17,143 bases of DNA, from contig DAOUAJ010000186.1 of the NCBI GenBank assembly GCA_034433615.1, positions 1 through 17,143 of the forward strand, written 5' to 3'. The DNA comes from DAOUAJ01 sp034433615 (GTDB lineage Bacteria; Chloroflexota; Anaerolineae; DUEN01). The position numbers and the translations under genes were made by a program. The notes beneath the pieces were generated by a model. It had not been told where the DNA came from and ran no database searches. It saw only the letters and a list, made by a program, of their open reading frames with translations. Positions 7,366 through 13,822 of the stretch are shown piece after piece (positions within the stretch are counted from its first letter, which is position 1; each line of letters begins with the position of its first letter).

Positions 7366-8670
7366 TCAGTAGAGAAACTCCCGAATATCATAACGAGAGA
7401 TCTGCGGCGGGCTGGACGGATCGTGCCAGCGTAAGTCAGCGACAATCAACCGCTCCTGCTCACGCATCCGCTCCTCGCTCAACGGTTGGATGCCGGCCGC
7501 CCGTGCCAGGGGGATATAAGCGCTGCCGGGCATCTCCACAAAATCCGAAAAGTAGATCAAATCACCCCCTCTCAACGGCATGGCGTTGAGTGTCTGGATA
7601 GTCCCCTGTACGTGGGCATCGAAATAAGCCTCGCCACCTGCGCCCAGCAGGATGATAACGCTCACCGCCACACCTGCCTCTTTCAGACGGCACACCGCGC
7701 CCACGACATCGGCCGCGTCTCCGGGCTTGTTCAGAAAGCGCAGCAGACCATCGTCCCCTGATTCCATGCCGATGTACACGCGGCGCAGCCCCCGCTCTCG
7801 CAGCGCCTGCCACTCCGCGGTGGACTTGCGGTGAACGTTAAAGGCATCCATGAAAGAGTAGATGCCGGTGAACCCGTCTGGGTGAGCCGAACGCCAACGG
7901 GCACGGGCCGCAGCGTCCAATCCGCCTGGCATGATGGACAAGGTACGGTTCATGACATCGAACAGCGCCTGCAGCCGGGGGAAGGGGATCACCAGTGCAT
8001 TGGCATCGCCCAGAAAGATGGTGCGGCGCAGAACGATAGCTGGTCCGAAAAAATCGAGCGCCGCCTGGATATGCCTGACGAACTCATCCGGGCTCTTGAT
8101 GCGAAACGGCCGGCCCTGGTAAAAGGTACAAAAGGTGCAGGCATTGTGCCAGCACCCTTCGGTCGCCTGCAACACCAGGGCCAGGTATTGATCGGGGGGG
8201 AGGATGCCGATCGGTTTGTAAACATGGTGGAAACGCTCGCGGTCAGCTTCCAGTGCGTCCCAATCCCAGGCCAGCACCCGGTCCAGCGCGGCAACGGCTT
8301 GCTTCCGGTCAGCCGTGGCCAGGACTTCCTCGCGCAGGGTCCTGGACTGTCCGGCTGACACTGCGACGCGTAATGCCGCAGCCAACTGGTGCACCTGATC
8401 CAGCAGCGCTCGGGCCTCGGCCGGGGGGAGCCAGCGACGTTGCCGTGTGCGATGGCCATCGCGCCGCTCCAACGACTTGGCCAGCCAGCGGTTCTCCAGG
8501 CTACGCCGATAGTTGATCCCCTGCCAGAAGGCACCAATGGGACGGCCACCGATGTCGAAAGAGAAGCTGTCTACCTCTCCCAGGAGCAGGTTGATGGCCT
8601 GATGACGCACGAACAGGGTGACCGGACGTCTCTCCCCGCTGATGAATGCTCGCTGGGCCACCAGGATCAT
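7366..8670 (-). CDS. Radical SAM protein with CX4CX2C cluster motif
   Basis: A 434-residue radical SAM enzyme. An N-terminal extension of about 150 residues is unassigned. The 4Fe-4S motif reads TEGCWHNACTFC, that is Cys173, Cys178 and Cys181 with four residues between the first two Cys, a spacing used by the GCxWxxCxFC group rather than the usual CX3CX2C. GMESGDDGLLRFLNKPG and VIILLGAGGEAYF are typical later barrel strands. ATG lies 1 nt after the stop of the 4-TM protein gene, so the two are coupled; a TTG-started selenoprotein follows after about 60 nt. The reaction is unknown. Co-transcription with a thiol oxidoreductase suggests, but does not prove, a shared envelope or protein-modification role. 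Confidence 0.88.
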   Translation of the reverse strand: MILVAQRAFISGERRPVTLFVRHQAINLLLGEVDSFSFDIGGRPIGAFWQGINYRRSLENRWLAKSLERRDGHRTRQRRWLPPAEARALLDQVHQLAAALRVAVSAGQSRTLREEVLATADRKQAVAALDRVLAWDWDALEADRERFHHVYKPIGILPPDQYLALVLQATEGCWHNACTFCTFYQGRPFRIKSPDEFVRHIQAALDFFGPAIVLRRTIFLGDANALVIPFPRLQALFDVMNRTLSIMPGGLDAAARARWRSAHPDGFTGIYSFMDAFNVHRKSTAEWQALRERGLRRVYIGMESGDDGLLRFLNKPGDAADVVGAVCRLKEAGVAVSVIILLGAGGEAYFDAHVQGTIQTLNAMPLRGGDLIYFSDFVEMPGSAYIPLARAAGIQPLSEERMREQERLIVADLRWHDPSSPPQISRYDIREFLY

Positions 8671-8671
8671 T

Positions 8672-9034
8672 TCACCGCCCCCGTTGCTGCCAGAAGGCTT
8701 CAGACAGGATCAAAATCGTGCCCAGGATAATCATCAGCGTGAGATCGCGCAGGCGCGCCGCGCGCAGCCCCATCACACCCGCCGCAAACAAGCCGATCCA
8801 GGCGCTTTGGCGCAATGTGACCCCTCGCGTGCAACGTCTACCTGCCAGTGCGGGAAAGACGCGACGCAGGATGGTCATCGGGAGCACGGCCGTGCCGGTG
8901 ACGGCGACAAAGAACAGCGCGTAGAAGATCGTTTGCGTCAGGGGGTCAGGCGGATAGGTGAGCACCAGATAGCCCACACCAGCCCAGCCGCCCAGGCCGA
9001 GCAGCAAAAACAGGGCCGCCAGCCAACCACTCAT
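8672..9034 (-). CDS. Small membrane protein, four predicted TM segments
   Basis: A 120-residue hydrophobic protein that I do not recognise. Likely membrane segments: about 3-25, 35-57, 75-90 and 94-112, with a basic loop near 58-73 (LRRVFPALAGRRCTRG), so that loop should face the cytoplasm. ATG is preceded by GAGAGCGGGA. Its stop is one nucleotide from the ATG of the radical SAM gene, so it is the first gene of an apparent three-gene operon. No catalytic motif is visible; it could be a membrane anchor or partner for the radical SAM protein. Confidence 0.8.
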   Translation of the reverse strand: MSGWLAALFLLLGLGGWAGVGYLVLTYPPDPLTQTIFYALFFVAVTGTAVLPMTILRRVFPALAGRRCTRGVTLRQSAWIGLFAAGVMGLRAARLRDLTLMIILGTILILSEAFWQQRGR

Positions 9035-9072
9035 GTTCCCGCTCTCAAGGTTTGACCTTTTGGGACGAGGGA

Positions 9073-9078
9073 ATTATA
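9073..9078 (-). promoter_or_regulatory. Putative -10 box for the 4-TM / radical SAM / selenoprotein operon
   Basis: A perfect TATAAT on the minus strand, 38 nt before the 4-TM protein ATG in the gap after the MATE gene. I find no good -35 at 16-18 nt, so promoter strength or sigma class is uncertain. Confidence 0.4.
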
Positions 9079-9117
9079 CCGCAATTTGCCCGCGGCAACC
9101 AGCTTTTGCAATGAGGC

Positions 9118-10488
9118 TCAAATGCGTACCTTCTGCCACCGCCCCTGCCAGAAGCGCCCCGTCATGAGTAACGCCTGCACCCCCGTGCTGATCACCAGCG
9201 CCCACCAGATGCCGTCCACCCCCCATCCCCACTGGCCCGAAAGCAGCCAGACCAGCGGAAGCTGAACCAGCCACAGCACGATGGTGTTGATCACCATCGG
9301 CGAGACAGTATCGCCAGCGCCGGTTAGCCCACCCTCCATGACGGTGCCGAGCACGAAAAACAGGCGAGACAACGCCAGAACGCGCATGGCGTGAACGCCA
9401 GCCGTGATCGTCGCCGGATCTTGTGTAAATATCCACAGGACCGGCCTTGCCCAGAGTGCCAGCAGTCCCATGACGACGGCCGAGGCCAGGGCTGCGGCCA
9501 TCGCGATCAGCTTCACGGCGCGCGCGGCGCGGGAAGGTCTCCCCGCACCCAGGTTCTGCCCCACCATCGGTGGCGCGGCCCCGCTCAGCCCACTGCTAGG
9601 GATCAACGTGAGCATTGTCACACGGTTAAAGAGGTTAAAGGCGGCCAGGGGCGCCGCGCCGTAAGCCGCCACAAAGCGCATAAAAATGGTGTTGGCCAGG
9701 TTGGGCATGCCGCGCTGAATCACGGCGGGAAGGGCGATGCGCAGGATGCGCTTCATCATGGGCCAGACGGGTTTCAAATGGCGAAGATAGATGCGCACAG
9801 GGGCCTGGCCGGTCGTCAGGAGATACAGCCCATATGACATCCCCAGCACGTTGGCCAGCACCATTGCCAAAGCTGCTCCGGCTACGTCCCATCCGGTCCA
9901 GATCAGCAACGGCTCCAGCGCAAGGAAGGAAGTCAGGCTGAGCAGGTTCATTTGGAGTGAGAGTTGCGGGCTGCCGGCCGAGCTGAGCATAAACCCCATA
10001 CTGGGTACCATCTCCATGGCGATCAGGCCGGTGAAGATGACGCGAGCATAGGTGACGGTCGGTTCCAGCAAGTCACCGTGGGCACCGGCCAGGCTCAGCA
10101 GTGGTCGGGTGAAGATGAAGCCGATGAGGCCCAGCGTGCTCGACGACAGGGCAAACAGGATCACCGCTTGTGCCGTGGCGAGGTCGGCCTGCTCCTGGTC
10201 GCGGGCGCCCACGTAGCGGGCGATGACCGCGCCGCTGGCCGCGCTGAGCGCCATCAGAACGCTGATCATGGTTATGCGCAGCGACATGGTCAGCCCGGCC
10301 GCGGCCAGCGCATGCGGCCCCAATTGTCCCAGCCAGTACGCATCGTACAATCCAGGGAAGGAAAGCAATCCCTGGCTGATGGTCAGAGGCCAGCTCAACT
10401 GCCAGATGTTGTCCCGCAGCCGGCCCTGGGTGATGTCCAGCGCCCGCCGGCCCAGGCCCAGACGATGAGCGAGTAGCCGAACCGACAT
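9118..10488 (-). CDS. MATE family efflux transporter
   Basis: A 456-residue inner-membrane transporter of the multidrug and toxic compound extrusion family, which exports cationic drugs or metabolites using a Na+ or H+ gradient. The sequence shows the usual two-bundle layout of about 12 hydrophobic helices, with the family N-terminal stretch IWQLSWPLTISQGLL and the internal repeat region RIALPAVIQRGMPNLANTIF starting the second half. I prefer ATG at 10488 because AGGTG lies 6 nt upstream; a GTG three codons earlier (10497) lacks a ribosome site. It diverges from infC and has its own promoter. Substrate unknown. Confidence 0.92.
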   Translation of the reverse strand: MSVRLLAHRLGLGRRALDITQGRLRDNIWQLSWPLTISQGLLSFPGLYDAYWLGQLGPHALAAAGLTMSLRITMISVLMALSAASGAVIARYVGARDQEQADLATAQAVILFALSSSTLGLIGFIFTRPLLSLAGAHGDLLEPTVTYARVIFTGLIAMEMVPSMGFMLSSAGSPQLSLQMNLLSLTSFLALEPLLIWTGWDVAGAALAMVLANVLGMSYGLYLLTTGQAPVRIYLRHLKPVWPMMKRILRIALPAVIQRGMPNLANTIFMRFVAAYGAAPLAAFNLFNRVTMLTLIPSSGLSGAAPPMVGQNLGAGRPSRAARAVKLIAMAAALASAVVMGLLALWARPVLWIFTQDPATITAGVHAMRVLALSRLFFVLGTVMEGGLTGAGDTVSPMVINTIVLWLVQLPLVWLLSGQWGWGVDGIWWALVISTGVQALLMTGRFWQGRWQKVRI

Positions 10489-10540
10489 GAGGTGCACCTG
10501 TGAGAGTTTGCAATCTTTGGCGTTAGAGAATCACGAAGAG

Positions 10541-10567
10541 ATTGTACCACAATTAGCTGGCGGTCAA
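10541..10567 (-). promoter_or_regulatory. Putative MATE gene promoter (extended -10)
   Basis: Minus strand: TGG-TACAAT extended -10 (TACAAT at 10546-10541) with TTGACC (10567-10562) 15 nt upstream, a short spacer that an extended -10 can offset. It lies about 55 nt before the ATG. Confidence 0.5.
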
Positions 10568-10598
10568 AATCAGGCGTGAGCATGATATAGAATGCGGG

Positions 10599-10631
10599 GT
10601 CGGCCTGCTGTCATTTGACAGCCAGGCCGAC
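10599..10631. promoter_or_regulatory. Long dyad overlapping the infC -35 box
   Basis: Left arm 10599-10613 (GTCGGCCTG then CTGTCA) and right arm 10616-10631 (TGACAG, C, CAGGCCGAC) form 15 pairs with one bulged base and a 2-nt centre. The TTGACA -35 box lies inside the right half. It is not followed by a T-tract on either strand, so it resembles an operator or cruciform rather than a terminator. The cognate factor is unknown. Confidence 0.6.
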
Positions 10632-10643
10632 ATCTGTTATAGT
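10615..10643 (+). promoter_or_regulatory. infC-rpmI-rplT sigma70-type promoter
   Basis: Consensus -35 TTGACA (10615-10620), 17-nt spacer, -10 TATAGT (10638-10643). Transcription would start near 10650 and leave a leader of about 80 nt before the infC start. Confidence 0.75.
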
Positions 10644-10659
10644 TTTGTTCTGAACCTTA

Positions 10660-10691
10660 GGGACGCCGCGCGATCGAGCGTGAGGCGTCCC
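10660..10691 (+). promoter_or_regulatory. Leader hairpin upstream of infC
   Basis: Perfect 8-bp arms GGGACGCC (10660-10667) and GGCGTCCC (10684-10691) with a 16-nt loop, in the expected 5' leader. It could be a ribosomal-protein (L20-type) binding site, an attenuator or a stabilising stem. The tract after it (TTGTGTGATATTTT) is too mixed for a clear terminator. Confidence 0.55.
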
Positions 10692-10732
10692 TTGTGTGAT
10701 ATTTTCTGAGGCTGAACGAAAGGCAGGGCCAA

Positions 10733-11248
10733 ATCAGCACCAAGACCACTCGGATTAACGAAGAAATCCGCGTCCGTGAAGTGCGGGTGATAGACGAGAC
10801 CGGCAAGCAGGTGGGTATCCTGCCGACCCGCGAGGCGCTCGCGATGGCGATGGAGCGCGGTTTGGACCTCGTTGAAGTCGCGCCCAACGCAACGCCGCCT
10901 GTCTGTCGCCTGCTGAATTTTGGTAAATTCCAGTACGAGCGTGCCAAGAAAGATCGGGAGGCCAGGCGAGCTCAGAAACAGATCGAGGTCAAAGAGGTCC
11001 GCTTACGACCGAAGACGGGTGAGCACGATATCGCCTATAAACTTCGGGATGCCCGACGTTTCCTGGAGGGTGGCGCGAAAGTGAAAGTGCGTGTGCGGTT
11101 TCGGGGTCGCGAGATTACGCATCCAGAGGTAGGGCGGGAGTTGCTGGAGCGCGTGGCTCAGGAATTGTCAGATGTAGCTGCGGTCGAGCAGAGTCCGGCC
11201 TTGGAAGGGCCCAGTCTACTTATGATTCTTACCCCTAATCAAAAGTAG
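10733..11248 (+). CDS. infC: Translation initiation factor IF-3, apparent AUC start
   Basis: A 171-residue IF-3, which binds the 30S subunit, monitors start-codon/initiator-tRNA pairing and prevents premature 50S joining. The N domain (RINEEIRVREVRVID, NFGKFQYE) and C domain (EVRLRPKTGEHD, KVRVRFRGREITH) are complete. The conserved N-terminus needs translation from before 10754, but back to the in-frame TGA at 10697 there is no ATG, GTG or TTG; the first of these is the GTG at 10781, which would cut conserved residues. ATC at 10733 gives (M)STKTTRINEEIR and lies behind AGGCAGGG. infC is the classic gene with a rare AUU/AUC/AUA start, used for IF-3 autocontrol. CTG at 10706 or 10712 is the alternative. 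Confidence 0.93.
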   Translation: MSTKTTRINEEIRVREVRVIDETGKQVGILPTREALAMAMERGLDLVEVAPNATPPVCRLLNFGKFQYERAKKDREARRAQKQIEVKEVRLRPKTGEHDIAYKLRDARRFLEGGAKVKVRVRFRGREITHPEVGRELLERVAQELSDVAAVEQSPALEGPSLLMILTPNQK

Positions 11249-11283
11249 TGTCCTGCCCGTGATACGGAAGATGGTGAAATAGC

Positions 11284-11311
11284 GGGGGCCTCTCCAGGTC
11301 CCCTGTTTTTT
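11284..11311 (+). terminator. Intrinsic terminator/attenuator between infC and rpmI
   Basis: Stem GGGGGCCT (11284-11291) with AGGTCCCC (11296-11303), 8 pairs including one G-U, loop CTCC, then TGTTTTTT (11304-11311). The T-tract touches the rpmI Shine-Dalgarno GAGGAGG. As rpmI-rplT have no visible promoter of their own, they depend on read-through, which suggests regulated attenuation. Confidence 0.75.
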
Positions 11312-11325
11312 GAGGAGGATGAAGC

Positions 11326-11538
11326 GTGCCGAAAATCAAAACTCATAAATCTACTGCCAAGCGGTTCCGCTATTCTGGTAGTGGTAAGCTGTTACGAATG
11401 AAGCAAGGCCAGGGGCATCTGCGTCGCAAGAAGCCGCGGCGGGTAAGGGCCCTTTATAGCGACACATTGACCGTGGACCATCCTGGCGTTAAACGACGCG
11501 TAGCCCGATTGGCACCGGTTTTGAAGAGACAGAAATAG
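11326..11538 (+). CDS. rpmI: 50S ribosomal protein L35
   Basis: A 70-residue, strongly basic protein of the large ribosomal subunit. MPKIKTHKSTAKRFRYSGSG is the family signature, followed by HLRRKKPRR and the C-terminal VKRRVARLAPVLK. The start is GTG at 11326, 8 nt after GAGGAGG. It lies between infC and rplT in the order conserved in most bacteria. Confidence 0.97.
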   Translation: MPKIKTHKSTAKRFRYSGSGKLLRMKQGQGHLRRKKPRRVRALYSDTLTVDHPGVKRRVARLAPVLKRQK

Positions 11539-11555
11539 AGAGTTGAGAGGAAGCG

Positions 11556-11909
11556 ATGCCCAGGACCAAGGGAGGCGTGGTGACGAGACGTCGCCACAAC
11601 AAGGTATTGAAGCTCACGAAAGGACAATTTGGTGCCCGGCACCGGGTCTTCCGGCGTGCTAACGAGGCGATGTTGCACGCCCTGGAGTATGCCACGCGTG
11701 ATCGGCGCCATCGCAAGCGGGAATTTCGCCGACTATGGATCGCGCGAATTAACGCGGGTGCCCGCCAAAACGGCCTGTCCTACAGCCAATTGATGCATGG
11801 CCTGCACCAGGCTAACGTAGCCTTGGACCGTAAAGCACTGGCGGACCTGGCTGTCAGCGATACGCGAGCATTTGCTCAGGTGGTCGAGGTGGCAAAGGCA
11901 GCCTTGTAA
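11556..11909 (+). CDS. rplT: 50S ribosomal protein L20
   Basis: A 117-residue protein needed early in 50S assembly; it binds 23S rRNA and, in other bacteria, represses its own operon. MPRTKGGVVTRRRHNKVLKL begins the long basic N-terminal helix, and YATRDRRHRKREFRRLWIAR and NGLSYSQLMHGL are highly conserved. ATG follows AGAGGAAGCG. It comes 17 nt after rpmI. Confidence 0.97.
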   Translation: MPRTKGGVVTRRRHNKVLKLTKGQFGARHRVFRRANEAMLHALEYATRDRRHRKREFRRLWIARINAGARQNGLSYSQLMHGLHQANVALDRKALADLAVSDTRAFAQVVEVAKAAL

Positions 11910-11919
11910 TGGGCCTGCT

Positions 11920-12708
11920 ATGATCACCAGCGTCAGCAATGAGAAGGTCAAATATGCCCACTCCCTCAAGCGGCGGCGCATCCGTTATCGGGAGGGACGG
12001 TTTTGTGTAGAAGGCGTGCGCCTGGTCGAGGACGCCTGGAGAGCGGGGATCATCCCCGCTTTTGTCTTTTATGAGCCGGGCACCATGGCGGCGTCAGGGG
12101 GAAATGTGCTGATCGCGGAGATGCAGGCAGCCGGCGTGCCCTGTCATCAGGCGACAGGCCAGGTGCTACAGGCCCTCAGCGATACAGTCACGCCGCAAGG
12201 GATCGTCGCGGTTCTGCCGATGCCCGACCTGAAGGCTGCGCGCCATGCTGACCTTTCATTGATCCTGGATGAGGTGCGTGACCCCGGTAACCTGGGCGCT
12301 GTGCTGCGGGTGGCGGCCGGAGCGGGCGTGGGACAGGTGTGGTTGGCCCCGGGAACGGTGGATCCTTTCAATCCTAAAGCGGTGCGCGCCGGGATGGGCG
12401 CCCACTTCCGGGTACCGCTGGCCTGGGGTGAGTGGGAGGATATCCGCCATGCTCTCGGGGCAAGTCAGGTGTGGCTGGCCGATACAGACGGCGAGCGGCT
12501 GTATGATGAAGTAGATTGGGTGCGACCAAGCGCGCTGATCCTGGGGGGCGAGGCGAGAGGAGCCAGCGAGCAGGCGATGCACCTGGCTACCGGCCGTATC
12601 CGCATCCCCCTGGCGGGCGGGGTGGAATCGTTGAACGCTGCGGTGGCGGCGGGCGTTATACTCTTTGAAGCTGCGCGCCAGCGACGGCGCTCAGGCCAGG
12701 CGCTTTGA
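11920..12708 (+). CDS. SPOUT (TrmH/SpoU) family RNA 2'-O-methyltransferase
   Basis: A 262-residue SAM-dependent enzyme, probably acting on 23S rRNA ribose, as do RlmB and TsnR-like relatives. The N-terminal substrate-binding domain (about 1-100) is typical (SNEKVKYAHSLKRRRIRYREG, CVEGVRLVEDA). Trefoil-knot motifs: LDEVRDPGNLGAVLR with Asn124 and Arg130, LILGGEARGAS at 207-216, and IPLAGGVESLNAAVA at 229-243. I place the start at ATG 11920, 10 nt after rplT, which gives the family N-terminus; an upstream TTG inside rplT adds 16 unrelated residues. Linkage after rplT is common. The exact target base is unknown. Confidence 0.92.
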   Translation: MITSVSNEKVKYAHSLKRRRIRYREGRFCVEGVRLVEDAWRAGIIPAFVFYEPGTMAASGGNVLIAEMQAAGVPCHQATGQVLQALSDTVTPQGIVAVLPMPDLKAARHADLSLILDEVRDPGNLGAVLRVAAGAGVGQVWLAPGTVDPFNPKAVRAGMGAHFRVPLAWGEWEDIRHALGASQVWLADTDGERLYDEVDWVRPSALILGGEARGASEQAMHLATGRIRIPLAGGVESLNAAVAAGVILFEAARQRRRSGQAL

Positions 12709-12725
12709 CGCGCCCCTGGAAGTGG

Positions 12726-12742
12726 GAGCAAACCCTTTGCTC
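12726..12742 (+). terminator. Small hairpin after the methyltransferase gene, weak terminator
   Basis: Perfect 7-bp arms GAGCAAA and TTTGCTC around CCC, followed by TCTTAGCTT. The poor T-tract makes termination partial at best. Confidence 0.35.
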
Positions 12743-12793
12743 TCTTAGCTTGATACGAATGGGGACCGTCTCTGCGGTTGATAAGGATTGCCC

Positions 12794-13603
12794 ATGTCGT
12801 TAATCACTCTGACAACCGATTTCGGTGTAAACGATGGATATGTAGGAACCATGAAAGGGGTGATCCTAGGCATTGTCCCGAATGCCACCATCGTGGACAT
12901 CACCCACGAGATTCAGCCCCATGCCATCTCTCAGGCGGCTTTTGTGATCGCCGCTGCTGCTCCCTACTTTCCGGCCAACACCGTTCATCTGGTTGTAGTT
13001 GACCCCGGCGTGGGTAGTCAACGACGAGCTATCGCTGTCCGGAGCGGGCAGGCGACCTTTGTCGCACCAGACAACGGCGTATTAACTTTCATCCTTCACC
13101 CTCTCACCTCTGACCAATGCTCCTCCCAGATCGTCCACCTGACGCGCCGTCAATACTGGTTGCCCCAGGTCAGCAACACCTTTCACGGTCGAGACATCTT
13201 TGCACCGGTTGCCGCGTACCTGGCGAAGGGCGTCCCTCTCTTCGAGTTAGGGGAGCTGATCAACGATCCAGTACTGCTGGAGCACCCTCGGCCGCGGCAG
13301 ATGGCGGACGGCTCGTTACGAGGGCATGTCGTCTACGTTGACCGTTTCGGCAACCTGGTGACCGATATTCCGGCTGCATGGCTGGGCAAGACAGCCCAGT
13401 GGCATATTGAGACAGCCGATCACATCATTGAGGGGTTGAGCTCGGCTTATGCTGACGTGCCGCGTGGACAGCTACTGGCGCTGATCGGCAGCGCAGGCAC
13501 CCTGGAACTGGCCGTGCGGGAGGGCAGCGCGGCCTCGATGCTGAAGGCAGGGGAGGGATCGCCGGTGACCGTCCGCCCGGCAGGTATACCAGGCACATAC
13601 TGA
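12794..13603 (+). CDS. SAM hydroxide adenosyltransferase (DUF62 family)
   Basis: A 269-residue member of the DUF62 / chlorinase-fluorinase fold family that hydrolyses S-adenosylmethionine to adenosine and methionine. The triad of the hydrolase branch is visible: Asp70 in VVVDPGVG, Arg77 in QRRAIAV, and His131 in NTFHGRDIFAP. The first part, MSLITLTTDFGVNDGYVGTMKGVI, and the C-terminal VYVDRFGNLVTDI are diagnostic. This triad marks water, not halide, as the nucleophile, so halogenation is unlikely. ATG at 12794 follows AAGGA at 7 nt; an in-frame TTG two codons earlier is less likely. The physiological role is unsettled; SAM turnover is the usual proposal. Confidence 0.93.
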   Translation: MSLITLTTDFGVNDGYVGTMKGVILGIVPNATIVDITHEIQPHAISQAAFVIAAAAPYFPANTVHLVVVDPGVGSQRRAIAVRSGQATFVAPDNGVLTFILHPLTSDQCSSQIVHLTRRQYWLPQVSNTFHGRDIFAPVAAYLAKGVPLFELGELINDPVLLEHPRPRQMADGSLRGHVVYVDRFGNLVTDIPAAWLGKTAQWHIETADHIIEGLSSAYADVPRGQLLALIGSAGTLELAVREGSAASMLKAGEGSPVTVRPAGIPGTY

Positions 13604-13665
13604 ATTGAGTGGGTTCAAAATGAGTTGGGCGAGGTCTCCTGACCGAAGCTCTTTACGGGGCCTTC

Positions 13666-13688
13666 CAACTGAAGTTGAATACACCCTA
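13666..13688. repeat. Fragment related to the 5798-5896 repeat
   Basis: CAACT-GA-AGTTG (13666-13677) has the same core as the terminal hairpin at 5883-5896 read on the other strand. It is followed shortly by CCTACCG, which also follows the 5798-5811 hairpin. It may be a decayed copy or one end of the same repeat family. Confidence 0.4.
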
Positions 13689-13729
13689 CCGAAATCTCCA
13701 TCATTACAGGTGAATTCTCCATGAACTTG

Positions 13730-13791
13730 CGTTCACCAACGTTCGGATGAAAATGCTGGTGAACGTAGGACAAATTTCAAATTTGTCCTAC
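13730..13791. repeat. Two nested palindromes upstream of murA
   Basis: The outer pair CGTTCACCA (13730-13738) and TGGTGAACG (13757-13765) encloses 18 nt. Sharing a base with it, GTAGGACAAATTT (13765-13777) and its exact reverse complement (13779-13791) are separated by one C, a 13-bp perfect palindrome. AT-rich centres and lack of coding suggest an intergenic repeat of the MITE/REP kind, or an operator for murA. The preceding 13604-13665 holds nothing I can name. Confidence 0.65.
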
Positions 13792-13822
13792 ATTTTCAGA
13801 GGAGCAGTCACCAGAGGTGAAC

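Noticed and set aside
10657..10947. 96-residue minus-strand ORF over the infC start
   Set aside because: Antisense to conserved IF-3 residues; no ribosome site and no recognisable domain.
12794..13603. SAM-dependent chlorinase or fluorinase
   Set aside because: Carries the Asp-Arg-His triad of the hydroxide adenosyltransferase branch.
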